A stretch of DNA of 19,140 nucleotides. It comes from Monoglobus sp964617455 (GTDB taxonomy: Bacteria > Bacillota > Clostridia > Monoglobales > Monoglobaceae). Location of the stretch: the NCBI GenBank assembly GCA_964617455.1, contig CAZTYF010000024.1:1-19140 (forward strand), read 5' to 3'. This document shows, piece by piece, positions 1-7,517 of this stretch. Within the stretch, counting starts at the first letter, position 1. Each line of letters opens with the position of its first letter. The translations under genes and the position numbers were made by a program. The notes under the pieces are model-generated. The model did no database searches. It had not been told where the DNA came from and saw only the letters and a program-made list of their open reading frames with translations.

Positions 1-53
1 CGGCCACCCGAGCGGAGGCTGCGGCAATAATGTCGAGAGTCAAAAATCGGTAA
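1..53 (+). CDS. C-terminal end of an SLH-domain surface protein (5' truncated)
   Basis: Only the last 16 codons are in the window. Read from base 3 they give ATRAEAAAIMSRVKNR followed by TAA at 51-53. The TRAE-hydrophobic-hydrophobic-R pattern is the hallmark end of an S-layer homology (SLH) repeat, which binds pyruvylated secondary cell-wall polymer and holds exported proteins on Gram-positive surfaces. SLH repeats often sit at the extreme C-terminus, as here. A strong terminator follows 11 bases later, so this is a real gene end. What the rest of the protein does cannot be known from this fragment. Confidence 0.75.
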   Translation, partial: ATRAEAAAIMSRVKNR

Positions 54-63
54 AAGACATCAT

Positions 64-96
64 ATCCCGCAGGGCAAAGCCCTGCGGGATTTTTTT
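64..96 (+). terminator. Rho-independent terminator of the SLH-protein gene
   Basis: A perfect 12-bp stem (ATCCCGCAGGGC at 64-75 with its complement at 79-90) closes an AAA loop and runs directly into a T-tract ending at 96. It lies 11 bases after the stop codon at 51-53. Confidence 0.93.
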
Positions 97-168
97 CGCT
101 CCAAAGCCCAAAACACCGAACAGCCTTTCGTCGGCTGCCGAAACTTTTATAAAATTGCCTCTTATTTA

Positions 169-197
169 TTGACAAATAATTTTAGCAATGATATACT
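169..197 (+). promoter_or_regulatory. Sigma-70-type promoter of the HTH-cupin-acyl-CoA synthetase gene
   Basis: TTGACA at 169-174 and TATACT at 192-197 are separated by exactly 17 bases. The start of transcription is expected near 203-205, about 40 bases before the start codon at 245. The -35 is a perfect consensus match and the -10 differs from consensus at one base, so the promoter is strong unless repressed. Confidence 0.85.
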
Positions 198-200
198 TTT

Positions 201-217
201 ATTCAATCCGATTGAAT
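201..217. promoter_or_regulatory. Palindrome over the transcription start, candidate operator
   Basis: ATTCAATCCGATTGAAT is a perfect 7-bp inverted repeat around a 3-base centre. It begins four bases after the -10 element and covers the expected start point, a classic repressor position. The gene it precedes begins with an XRE-type helix-turn-helix domain, so autoregulation is a natural guess, but the binding protein is inferred, not seen. Confidence 0.5.
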
Positions 218-244
218 TACAAAAGTCAGGCAAGGAGAAACAAA

Positions 245-2560
245 ATGGAAAATAACTTAGATTCAAGAATCAAGGATGTGGCCGAGCGCATCAAAACCCT
301 GCGGGAAATCGTCGGCATGAGCGAGGAAGCCGTAGCGGAAAAAACCTCGGTCAGTCTTGAAAAATATAGGCAGATTGAGAAAGGCGAATGTGATTTCAGC
401 TTTTCGTTTATTTGTCTTTGCGCCAGGGTTTTGGGAGTTGATGTGACCGACCTTTTGGAAGGCCAAAGCGCAACCCTTTCGGGCTATGAACTGACCCGTG
501 CCGGCGAGGGTATGAAAATCGTTCGCCGAAAAGAATTCGAATACAACAATTTGGCACCCTTTTTCAAGAACAGAATTGCGGAGCCCTTTCTTGTTACGGC
601 GCCCTTTTCCGAGGCCGAGCAGCATAAGGATATCAAATTGGCAAAACATGAGGGTCAGGAGCTTGACATAGTCCTCAGCGGATCCCTCAAAATCAAAATA
701 GGGAAGAACACCGAAATCCTGAATGCGGGAGACAGCATATACTATGACAGCAAAACCCCTCACGGCATGATTGCCGTAGGCGGAGAGCCCTGCAAATTCT
801 ATGCTATGGTGTTCACCGGAGGCAAGCACAGCAACTATGTGGAAGATGTGGATATGCCGCCGGTTCGGCCTCTTCCCGTCAGAGACGAGCCCGGAAACAG
901 GATTTACGATGACTATGTGAAAATGGGCTTCGACGAGCATGGTGTGATTAACTCCATCAAATTCATCGATGAGGAAAAATTCAACTTCACCTTTGACATA
1001 GTTGACCGCCTTGCCAAAAGGAGCCCCGACAAACTGGCGATGCTCTGGCTTTCCAAGGACAAAGAAGAAAGACGGTTCACCTTCTCCGATATGAGCAAGC
1101 TGTCGGCAAAAGCGGCTCACTATTTCAAATCCCTGGGAATCAAAAAGGGCGACAAGGTTATGCTGGTGCTCAAGCGCCACTATCAGTTCTGGATTGCCAT
1201 ATTGGCTCTCCACAGAATCGGCGCCATTGTTATCCCCGCCACCAACCTTTTGGTGGAGCACGATTTTGACTACAGATTTAAGGCGGCGGGCGTTTCCGCC
1301 ATAGTCTGCACCTCGGACGGGGACACCGCCCATCAGGCGGAGCTCGGAGCGGCCAACTGCGACTTTGACATTATCAAGATAATCGTGAACGGCCACAGGG
1401 AGGGCTGGCTGAACTTCGATGAGGGGATTGAACCTTTCAGCGATGTTTTTGAGCGGCCGGAAAATCCCGACGAGACGGCCTGCGGCAGTGAGATTATGCT
1501 TATGTATTTCACATCGGGAACAACGGGATATCCCAAAATTGCCGCTCAAAGCCACAAGTATCCCTTGGGACACTTCCTCACGGCCAAATGCTGGCACAAT
1601 GTCAATCCCACGGATAAGGGCCTCCACTTCACTATCTCGGACACGGGATGGGGCAAGGCCCTGTGGGGAAAACTGTACGGACAGTGGATGAGCGAGGGAG
1701 CCACCTTCACCTATGACTTTGACAGATTCCATGCGGAGGATATCCTTCCTCTGTTTGCCAAATACAAAATCACGACCTTCTGCGCACCTCCCACAATGTT
1801 CAGATTTTTCATCAAAGAAGATTTGTCAAAATACGACTTGTCCTCGGTTGAATATGCCACCACTGCCGGGGAGGCCCTCAATCCGGAGGTTTATTATCAA
1901 TTCTTCAAACATACGGGCTTGAGGATTATGGAAGGCTTCGGCCAGACGGAAACCACCCTGGTCCTCGGCAATTTTGTGGGTATGGAGCCCAAACCCGGCT
2001 CCATGGGCAAGCCCAGTCCCTTATACAAAGTCGAAATTCTCCTGCCTGACGGCAGACCCGCCGATGTGGGAGAAGTGGGAGAGATTTGCATAAACACAAA
2101 GGAAGGTGCCCCCTGCGGCCTGTTTACCTATTACTATAACGACGAAAAACTCACCGAAGAGGCGTGGCATGACGGCTTCTATCACACGGGAGACACGGCT
2201 TGGAAGGACGAGGACGGCTACTTCTGGTATGTGGGCAGAACCGATGATGTTATAAAATCTTCCGGCTACCGCATAGGACCCTTTGAGATTGAAAGCGTCA
2301 TTATGGAGCTTCCCTATGTTTTGGAATGCGCCATCACGGCGGCTCCGGACCCGATAAGAGGCCAAGTGGTGAAAGCCACCGTCGTTTTGGTGAAGGGCAA
2401 AGAGGGCACCGATGAACTCAAAAAAGAAATTCAGAACTATGTCAAAAAGCACACCGCACCCTATAAATATCCCCGAATAGTGGAATTTGTGGACGAGTTG
2501 CCCAAGACCATAAGCGGAAAAATCCGCCGGGTGGAAATCCGCGAAAACGACAACGCCTGA
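245..2560 (+). CDS. HTH-cupin-acyl-CoA synthetase fusion (AMP-forming)
   Basis: A 771-residue three-part protein. Residues about 8-75 resemble an XRE/Cro helix-turn-helix. Residues about 105-195 form a cupin (KHEGQELDIVLSGSL, then AGDSIYYDSKTPHGM). Residues about 245-768 are an ANL-family adenylating enzyme: phosphate loop TSGTTGYPK at 423-431, GFGQTE at 564-569, YHTGD at 646-650, GRTDDVIKSSGYRIG hinge at 664-678, and catalytic Lys759 in TISGKIRR. The family activates a carboxylic acid with ATP and transfers the acyl group to CoA; the ligase part looks most like medium-chain or acetyl-CoA synthetases, but the substrate cannot be read. The start at 245 is chosen over an upstream in-frame ATG at 188 because AGGAGA lies just before it and 188 would lie upstream of the promoter's -10. 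The fused N-terminus may make the enzyme a ligand-sensing regulator of its own gene. Confidence 0.9.
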   Translation: MENNLDSRIKDVAERIKTLREIVGMSEEAVAEKTSVSLEKYRQIEKGECDFSFSFICLCARVLGVDVTDLLEGQSATLSGYELTRAGEGMKIVRRKEFEYNNLAPFFKNRIAEPFLVTAPFSEAEQHKDIKLAKHEGQELDIVLSGSLKIKIGKNTEILNAGDSIYYDSKTPHGMIAVGGEPCKFYAMVFTGGKHSNYVEDVDMPPVRPLPVRDEPGNRIYDDYVKMGFDEHGVINSIKFIDEEKFNFTFDIVDRLAKRSPDKLAMLWLSKDKEERRFTFSDMSKLSAKAAHYFKSLGIKKGDKVMLVLKRHYQFWIAILALHRIGAIVIPATNLLVEHDFDYRFKAAGVSAIVCTSDGDTAHQAELGAANCDFDIIKIIVNGHREGWLNFDEGIEPFSDVFERPENPDETACGSEIMLMYFTSGTTGYPKIAAQSHKYPLGHFLTAKCWHNVNPTDKGLHFTISDTGWGKALWGKLYGQWMSEGATFTYDFDRFHAEDILPLFAKYKITTFCAPPTMFRFFIKEDLSKYDLSSVEYATTAGEALNPEVYYQFFKHTGLRIMEGFGQTETTLVLGNFVGMEPKPGSMGKPSPLYKVEILLPDGRPADVGEVGEICINTKEGAPCGLFTYYYNDEKLTEEAWHDGFYHTGDTAWKDEDGYFWYVGRTDDVIKSSGYRIGPFEIESVIMELPYVLECAITAAPDPIRGQVVKATVVLVKGKEGTDELKKEIQNYVKKHTAPYKYPRIVEFVDELPKTISGKIRRVEIRENDNA

Positions 2561-2603
2561 TTTCAAAGGGTCTGTATATAATCCCTCAAAGGCAAAATAC
2601 CTA

Positions 2604-2632
2604 TTGCATATAAGCGTAAAATGTAGTACAAT
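2604..2632 (+). promoter_or_regulatory. Probable promoter of the stalk-domain protein gene
   Basis: TTGCAT at 2604-2609 and TACAAT at 2627-2632 are 17 bases apart, about 70 bases before the start codon at 2702. I see no convincing terminator between the ligase stop (2560) and this point, so read-through from the upstream gene is also possible. Confidence 0.6.
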
Positions 2633-2701
2633 ATTGCTGTACGGTAGGGCATTTGTGCTTGAGATTTTGTTCATAGAAAAATGATGATAGGATGATGAAT
2701 T

Positions 2702-3688
2702 ATGATGAAAAAAATAGCCTGCTTGTTTTTGTGCTTAACCCTGTCGGTTACAATCCTTGGCGGTCTCACCCTTACGGTCCATGGGGCCTCGCCTATTCAA
2801 AACATCTATGTGAACGGTCAGCCTCTCAAATTCAGCGAGGCCGAGCGGCCCTTCATAATGGGCGAGGGAGAGAACGGCAGGACAATGGTTCCTCTGCGGG
2901 CCGTGTCCGAGGCCTTGGGGGCCACCGTATATTGGATTGACAAAAACGACAACGGCCAGCCCACCAAGAGAATTCAGATAGTCAGATACGACACAACCCT
3001 CCGTCTCGATATAGGTCTTCCCACCATGCAAATATTCAAAATCGCCTATGATGAGGAGCTGGGCAGAGAGGACCAAAAACAGACCAACACGGTTGAGTTG
3101 GATGCCCCCGCTTTTCAAGGTGACGAGACCAGAGACTTCCGCACATTTGTGCCCATTCGGGCCATAACCGAGGCCTTCGGCGCCCAAATAAACGCTGTTT
3201 TCGCAGACAATGACGAAAGCAGAATCGACCGTCCCATGAACGTATATATAGTCGATTCCTATGACGGCTCCAATGAAAACAAGGTCAGCATAGCCAATCT
3301 CTATGACAACATAGAAATAAACCAATCGACTCTTATATCCACCGTGGGAATTATTACCCGAATCGATTCGAAGTACTACCTGCAGGACGAAAACGAAACC
3401 TACAAAATGGTGGAGCTCAAGAGCATTCCGGATGTGGAAAACTTCTGGCTTCAACAGCTGGATGTGGCAAACAACAACCCGGTGGGCGTGAAAGTTAAAA
3501 TCACCGGCATGGTTGACAAGGACGACAATAACAACTACTCCATGGTTCTCCGCAGAGGCTCCACGGGAATGCTGCCCGTTACGGAGGCGACTCCGCAACC
3601 TCAAGAGGAATCCGCTCCCGCAGCCCAAGGCGGGCTTCTGACAAGCAATAATGACGAGAGTGCGCCGTCGGACACACCTACCGAATAA
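2702..3688 (+). CDS. Secreted copper-amine-oxidase-N-like stalk-domain protein
   Basis: A 328-residue exported protein. Residues 1 to about 28 form a signal peptide (MMKK, then a hydrophobic run, then VHGAS). The mature part has the two half-motifs of the stalk domain named after the N-terminus of copper amine oxidase: RTMVPLRAVSEALGA at about 61-75 and RTFVPIRAITEAFGA at about 143-157. There is no catalytic amine oxidase domain. Residues about 200-285 (VSTVGIITRIDSKYYLQD, then GVKVKITGMVDKDDN) look like a small beta-barrel of the OB type; that is an inference from pattern only. The C-terminus is a Pro/Ser/Glu-rich tail with no sorting signal or membrane anchor. Such domains are common in Clostridia surface proteins and are thought to bind wall or substrate. 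A weak AGGA lies nine bases before the first of two adjacent ATGs (2702 or 2705). Confidence 0.82.
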   Translation: MMKKIACLFLCLTLSVTILGGLTLTVHGASPIQNIYVNGQPLKFSEAERPFIMGEGENGRTMVPLRAVSEALGATVYWIDKNDNGQPTKRIQIVRYDTTLRLDIGLPTMQIFKIAYDEELGREDQKQTNTVELDAPAFQGDETRDFRTFVPIRAITEAFGAQINAVFADNDESRIDRPMNVYIVDSYDGSNENKVSIANLYDNIEINQSTLISTVGIITRIDSKYYLQDENETYKMVELKSIPDVENFWLQQLDVANNNPVGVKVKITGMVDKDDNNNYSMVLRRGSTGMLPVTEATPQPQEESAPAAQGGLLTSNNDESAPSDTPTE

Positions 3689-3702
3689 AAAATCGAAAAA
3701 AT

Positions 3703-3730
3703 AAAACCCGCAAAATCCTGCGGGTTTTTT
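3703..3730. terminator. Bidirectional terminator between stalk-protein gene and aspS
   Basis: AAAACCCGCA at 3703-3712 pairs with TGCGGGTTTT at 3719-3728 around a 6-base loop. On the + strand the stem runs into six Ts; on the - strand it is followed by TTTTATTTTTT. It sits between two convergent genes (stops at 3688 and 3742) and can serve both. Confidence 0.9.
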
Positions 3731-3741
3731 ATTGTCGAATT

Positions 3742-5094
3742 TTAAGGTCTTATCCTTCCTATATCTCTCGGGAAGGCGGTGACGGTTCTGATGTTGTCGC
3801 AGCCCAAGAGCTTCATGGCAAGGCGCTCAAGGCCTATACCGAGTCCGCCGTGAGGGGGCATTCCGTACTTGTGCATCATAAGAAAATCGCCGAATTCTTC
3901 CGGATCCATGCCCCGAGCGATTATCTTGTCAAGCTGCATTTGATAGTCGTGAATTCTCTGGCCTCCGGTGGTGACTTCCGCACCGTTCAGGAGCAAATCG
4001 AAGCTCAGGGTATATTTGGGATTTTCAGGGTCGTCCATGGCATAGAAAGGCCTCTTTTTTGAGGGATAATGGGTCACGAAAACGAGTGGAGAGCCGTATT
4101 CCTTCATACAGTACTCACCTATCAGCCGCTCCTCCTCCGGGTCCAAATCATTGGGGTTTCTGAACTCCCTGTTATACTCCTTGGCGATTATCTCTTTTAT
4201 CTCCATAAATTTAAAGGCGGGGATGTCCGTCTTTTCTATATCCGGAAGCTCTGCTCCCAAAAGATTAAGCTCCTCGGCATAGTCCGTCCTCAGGTTAGTA
4301 TACATATATTTCATAAACCGAGCCTCAACCGCCATAACATCCTCAAAGGAATCGATAAAACCCATCTCCAAATCCAGGCCTTCAAATTCGTTTATATGCC
4401 GTGAGGTGCTGTGTTTTTCGGCTCTGAAAACGGGGGCCACGGTGAATACCTTTTTAAATACGGCCACCATGATTTGCTTGTACATCTGAGGGCTCTGGTT
4501 GAGCAATGCCTTCTCCCCGAAGTAATCCACTTCGAACATATCCGCTCCCCCTTCGGCTCCCGCAGACACAATCTTGGGGGGGACAAATTCGGTGAAACCC
4601 TCCCTGCGCAGGAATGTGCCGAAAGAGTCAATTATCCCGTCAACGATTTTGAGGGCCGCCCGCTCCCGGGTATTTCTGAGGGATGCCGGTCTGTAGTCAA
4701 GCTTGACATCCACGTTACAGTTGAGCTTTCCCTTGTTTATGGTAACGGGCAGAGGGGATGCCGCCCTTGAAAGGACGGTGATTTCGCTTATATGTATTTC
4801 AAAACCCAAGACATTTCGAGGGTCTTCAACAAGGGTGCCCTTGAGGCGGACGCTGTCCTCCTCCCGAAACTTGTTTATGGGTTCATCGCCCTCTTTGGGC
4901 TCATACACGCACTGAACAAGGTTCCTTCGGGTTCTCAGTACAAAGAATGCAAAGGACTTCATCGCCCGAATGCGATGAATCATACCCTCGATTTCAACGG
5001 TATCGCCGCTTTTTATCTCGCCCTTTTCAAAAGCATCAATCACGGTCTCTATATCATACTTTCCCGTGTAGCGGCTCAAATCAAGAAATTTCAT
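3742..5094 (-). CDS. aspS: Archaeal-type aspartyl-tRNA synthetase (Asp-tRNA(Asp/Asn) ligase)
   Basis: A 450-residue class IIb aminoacyl-tRNA synthetase. Residues about 25-110 are the OB-fold anticodon-binding domain. The catalytic core carries NQSPQMYKQIM (199-209), motif 2 FRAEKHSTSRHINEF (223-237), the GGQRIHDY signature and motif 3 GLGIGLERL (from 417), ending in FPRDIGRIRP. At about 450 residues without the bacterial insertion domain, and with these signatures, it belongs to the archaeal/eukaryotic AspRS type rather than the roughly 590-residue bacterial AspRS or AsnRS. In Firmicutes such enzymes are known to charge tRNA(Asn) with Asp for GatCAB amidation; whether this one also serves tRNA(Asp) is not visible. 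GAAAGG lies upstream of the ATG. It starts 41 bases after ybaB on the same strand, so co-transcription is likely. AsnRS was considered, but the active-site signatures fit AspRS better. Confidence 0.88.
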   Translation of the reverse strand: MKFLDLSRYTGKYDIETVIDAFEKGEIKSGDTVEIEGMIHRIRAMKSFAFFVLRTRRNLVQCVYEPKEGDEPINKFREEDSVRLKGTLVEDPRNVLGFEIHISEITVLSRAASPLPVTINKGKLNCNVDVKLDYRPASLRNTRERAALKIVDGIIDSFGTFLRREGFTEFVPPKIVSAGAEGGADMFEVDYFGEKALLNQSPQMYKQIMVAVFKKVFTVAPVFRAEKHSTSRHINEFEGLDLEMGFIDSFEDVMAVEARFMKYMYTNLRTDYAEELNLLGAELPDIEKTDIPAFKFMEIKEIIAKEYNREFRNPNDLDPEEERLIGEYCMKEYGSPLVFVTHYPSKKRPFYAMDDPENPKYTLSFDLLLNGAEVTTGGQRIHDYQMQLDKIIARGMDPEEFGDFLMMHKYGMPPHGGLGIGLERLAMKLLGCDNIRTVTAFPRDIGRIRP

Positions 5095-5135
5095 AATGTA
5101 CTACTACCTTTCCCAATTATTACGTAAAATTTTCA

Positions 5136-5486
5136 TCAAAACAGGCCGGAGGGCAGGTTCATTCCGCCGGTTAGGGTGCTCATTTGGGCTTCGCTGTCCT
5201 TTTCCGCCTTCCTCATTGCCTCATTGACAGCGGCAATAATCAAATCCCTAAGCATCTCAATATCGTCCGGGTCAACTGCCTCTTCACCGATTTCTATATC
5301 CAAAAGCTCCTTTTTACCGTTCACGGTGGCGGTAACAACGCCGCCCCCCGCATCGGCGGAGAAGGTTTTATTTTCCATCTCCTCCTGCATTTTTAACATC
5401 TGCTCTTGCATTTTTTGGGCTTGCTTCATCATTTGGTTCATATTTCCCATACCGCCGCCCATTCCTCTGGGGTATCCTTTTGCCAT
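5136..5486 (-). CDS. ybaB: YbaB/EbfC family nucleoid-associated protein
   Basis: A 116-residue protein with a Gly/Met-rich start, then a helix rich in Met, Gln and Lys (MNQMMKQAQKMQEQMLKMQEE) and the family core (VVTATVNGKKELLDIEI, DDIEMLRDLIIAAVNEAMRKA). YbaB/EbfC dimers bind DNA without strict sequence preference. It starts four bases after the dnaX stop, with AGGAG inside the dnaX end acting as ribosome binding site, so the two are translationally close. The dnaX-ybaB order is conserved widely. The length fits the family (about 100-110 residues plus a short N-terminal extension). The usual third gene, recR, is not next; aspS is. Confidence 0.95.
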   Translation of the reverse strand: MAKGYPRGMGGGMGNMNQMMKQAQKMQEQMLKMQEEMENKTFSADAGGGVVTATVNGKKELLDIEIGEEAVDPDDIEMLRDLIIAAVNEAMRKAEKDSEAQMSTLTGGMNLPSGLF

Positions 5487-5490
5487 CTTC

Positions 5491-7164
5491 CTACTCTCCT
5501 TCTATTTTGATTATATCTCCGTAAATATCCTTCTTGTTTGCTATATCCATAATGGAAGCACCGGGTTTGGCAACCCTCACCTCATCTCCGTATACCACTT
5601 TTGCAATCAAATTCCCTTTGGAAACATTCGAAAAAAGCTCCGACAAATATTCGACGCCCTTGGAGGTTGCCACCTTGTCGTAGGCAAACTTGGTCGGCAG
5701 TTTGACGGTCACCACATTGCCCTCCTTGGTGACAAAAGCTTTGTATAAATACACATACAGGCTCTTGCTGATTTTTTTCACAGTGTCCAAAACCTCGGGC
5801 CACATACTCCATCCGCCGTCGGAGGCGGCCCCTTCGGTTGTTCGGGCACCGTCCCTTTGGGGGGATGCGTAGGTTTGAGTTTGGGCTCTGCTTAGGGCTT
5901 CCCCATCTGAGCTTTCGAAAGCCGAGGGACTTACGGGTGCCATTGCGCCACCGGCTCGGACCGTGTTTTCCAGCTTGTCGATTCGGGCGGATAAGGCCTT
6001 ATACTCGCCGCTGTATTCGGGTCTCATCACCTTTATGAGGGCGATTTCCGCCATAATGCCCGCATCGGACATAGATTTGGCAGACGCCTTGCTGTCGGCC
6101 ATAACGGTCGCTCCGTATATCAGCTGCTCCGAGCTCAACTTCTCCGATTGGAGTTTGTATTTTTCCACCGTTTCGGGCGGCACCTCAAGGATTTCCTCCA
6201 CCGTTTTCATATCGGAGCACTCCTTGCATATCAGCAAAGCTCTCAGGTGTTTGGCAAAATCATCGAAAAAAGTCATCGGATCAAGACTTTGCTTCAGTAT
6301 TCGGCCGATTTTTTTAACGGCCTCCACGGTGTCATTCTCCGCCACACTGTCAACCAAGGAGAACATATCATCTCCGAAAATCAATCCTACGGACTTGACA
6401 ACCGCATCACGGTCCAGCTTGCCTCCGATGTAGGAACACCTGTCAAGCAGGCTGAGTGCATCCCTCATGGAGCCGTTGCCCGCCTCGGCTATAAGCTCTA
6501 TGGCATCGTCGGTGATGTCTATTTTTTCCTCATCGGCAATTTCCCTGAGTCTCTTCTCTATATCGGCTGTGTTTATACGCCTGAAGTCAAAACGCTGACA
6601 CCTGGATAAAATCGTCGGAAGAATTTTATGAGGCTCTGTGGTACATAAAATAAATACGGCATGCTTCGGAGGCTCCTCCAAAGTTTTCAAAAATGCATTG
6701 GCCGCTTCTCTAACCAGCATGTGAACCTCATCGATTATATAAACGCTTTTCTTGCATTTTGAAGGAGTATGTGAAACTTCCCTGTTTATGTCCCTGATGT
6801 TTTCAATCTTCCTGTAGCTTGCGGCATCCAATTCGAATATATCCATTGCTTGATGTTTCAAAATGGCTTTACAGCTTTCACACTCATCGCAGGGCTCTCC
6901 GTCAATGGGATGCTCACAATTTATGGCACGGGCAAAAATCCTGGCGACAGTTGTCTTTCCGGTTCCCCGGGTACCGCAAAAGAGATAGGCATTTCCTATC
7001 TTGTCTCTTTTTATTTCGTTTTTGAGGACGGTGGCAACATGCTCCTGGCCCACAACATCATCGAATCTCTTGGGGCGATGCCTTCGGTACAGTGTTGGAT
7101 ATTTTTTGTCATCATCCTCTTCCTCTTTTTTCCCGGTAACGGATACCTTGTCATTTTCCGCCAT
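5491..7164 (-). CDS. dnaX: DNA polymerase III subunits gamma/tau
   Basis: A 557-residue clamp-loader ATPase. Walker A GTRGTGKT is at 64-71, four zinc-type cysteines lie in CEHPIDGEPCDECESC (83-98), Walker B VYIIDEVHML at 141-150, and the sensor/arginine-finger loop LSRCQ at 186-190. Domain III follows to about 370, then a linker rich in Ser/Ala/Gly and a tau-like C-terminal domain from about 455. It loads the beta clamp at the replication fork. Before the usual TLYRRHRPKRF start there are about 20 extra charged residues (EEEDDDKK). The motif normally read DAASN is DAASY here. GGAAGAAG precedes the ATG. It lies about 40 bases after the SRP RNA terminator and upstream of ybaB, the standard Firmicutes order. 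I see no convincing programmed frameshift site. Confidence 0.97.
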   Translation of the reverse strand: MAENDKVSVTGKKEEEDDDKKYPTLYRRHRPKRFDDVVGQEHVATVLKNEIKRDKIGNAYLFCGTRGTGKTTVARIFARAINCEHPIDGEPCDECESCKAILKHQAMDIFELDAASYRKIENIRDINREVSHTPSKCKKSVYIIDEVHMLVREAANAFLKTLEEPPKHAVFILCTTEPHKILPTILSRCQRFDFRRINTADIEKRLREIADEEKIDITDDAIELIAEAGNGSMRDALSLLDRCSYIGGKLDRDAVVKSVGLIFGDDMFSLVDSVAENDTVEAVKKIGRILKQSLDPMTFFDDFAKHLRALLICKECSDMKTVEEILEVPPETVEKYKLQSEKLSSEQLIYGATVMADSKASAKSMSDAGIMAEIALIKVMRPEYSGEYKALSARIDKLENTVRAGGAMAPVSPSAFESSDGEALSRAQTQTYASPQRDGARTTEGAASDGGWSMWPEVLDTVKKISKSLYVYLYKAFVTKEGNVVTVKLPTKFAYDKVATSKGVEYLSELFSNVSKGNLIAKVVYGDEVRVAKPGASIMDIANKKDIYGDIIKIEGE

Positions 7165-7201
7165 AAGCCGTCACTTCTTCCGATTTATTCAAGATTTTGT
7201 T

Positions 7202-7212
7202 AAAACAAAAAA
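7202..7212 (-). terminator. T-tract terminator of the SRP RNA
   Basis: TTTTTTGTTTT follows the closing helix of the SRP RNA (ACATGAC at 7219-7213). The helix with the distant 5' strand and the GC-rich 3' arm end the transcript; leakage could supply dnaX, for which I see no separate clear promoter in the remaining 37 bases. Confidence 0.65.
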
Positions 7213-7483
7213 GTCATGTGCTTGCGTTCGAAACAGCCCTACAAGCGTTACTCCCACAGTTAGCTCGGATTTAGCACCCTTGCGGCACATCGAAATGACT
7301 GCTTATCGCTGCTGCGTTCCCGCCCTGACGAGGTTCACAGGTTCCGATTGCGCAAGACCAAACCGTCAACACCACTTATGCGAGGCAGACCAAACAAGGA
7401 TATTCCTCAAAAGCAAGTTTTCATCCCCTCTGTAGCGGATTGAGGGTTACAAGGCACCGCTAACGCCCCAATTTAACATGACC
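7207..7483 (-). ncRNA. ffs: Large (Bacillus-type) signal recognition particle RNA
   Basis: About 275 nt. The 5' part has the Alu-domain features GGTGCC and TGTAAC (around 7450-7463); the middle has GTGGTGTTGACGGTTTGGTC and GCGCAA as in the B. subtilis scRNA; helix 8 has CCTGTGAACC, then GTCAGG-GCG-GGAA-CGC-AGCAGC, with the GGAA tetraloop at 7320-7317; the 3' half has TGTGCCGCAAGGGTG and GAGCTAACTG. The ends pair: GTCATGT at 7482-7476 with ACATGAC at 7219-7213, followed at once by a T-tract. With Ffh it targets nascent membrane and secreted proteins. It lies directly upstream of dnaX, as scr does in B. subtilis. The 5' end is set from the promoter and the terminal helix, so it may be off by a few bases. 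Confidence 0.95.
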
Positions 7484-7488
7484 GCATT

Positions 7489-7517
7489 ATTTTATCATAA
7501 AATTCTATTCGGGTCAA
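7489..7517 (-). promoter_or_regulatory. Promoter of the SRP RNA
   Basis: On the - strand TTGACC (7517-7512), a 17-base spacer and TAAAAT (7494-7489) place the start at about 7483, exactly where the terminal helix of the RNA begins. The match between promoter and RNA fold supports both calls. Confidence 0.85.

Noticed and set aside
263..1732. Long open frame (489 codons) on the - strand
   Set aside because: It lies opposite the ligase gene, whose domains and catalytic motifs are unmistakable. It has no recognisable motif and arises from codon bias on the other strand.
2561..2603. Terminator after the ligase gene
   Set aside because: No stable stem followed by Ts can be drawn here, so the end of that transcript is left open.
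2021..3628. Two more long - strand frames (2021-2674 and 2735-3628)
   Set aside because: They overlap well-supported + strand genes and a promoter, show no domain pattern, and have no ribosome site.
5772..5778. A7 run in dnaX as a programmed frameshift site
   Set aside because: The preceding base and reading phase do not give a proper slippery heptamer, and it lies inside the C-terminal domain without an obvious stimulatory hairpin.
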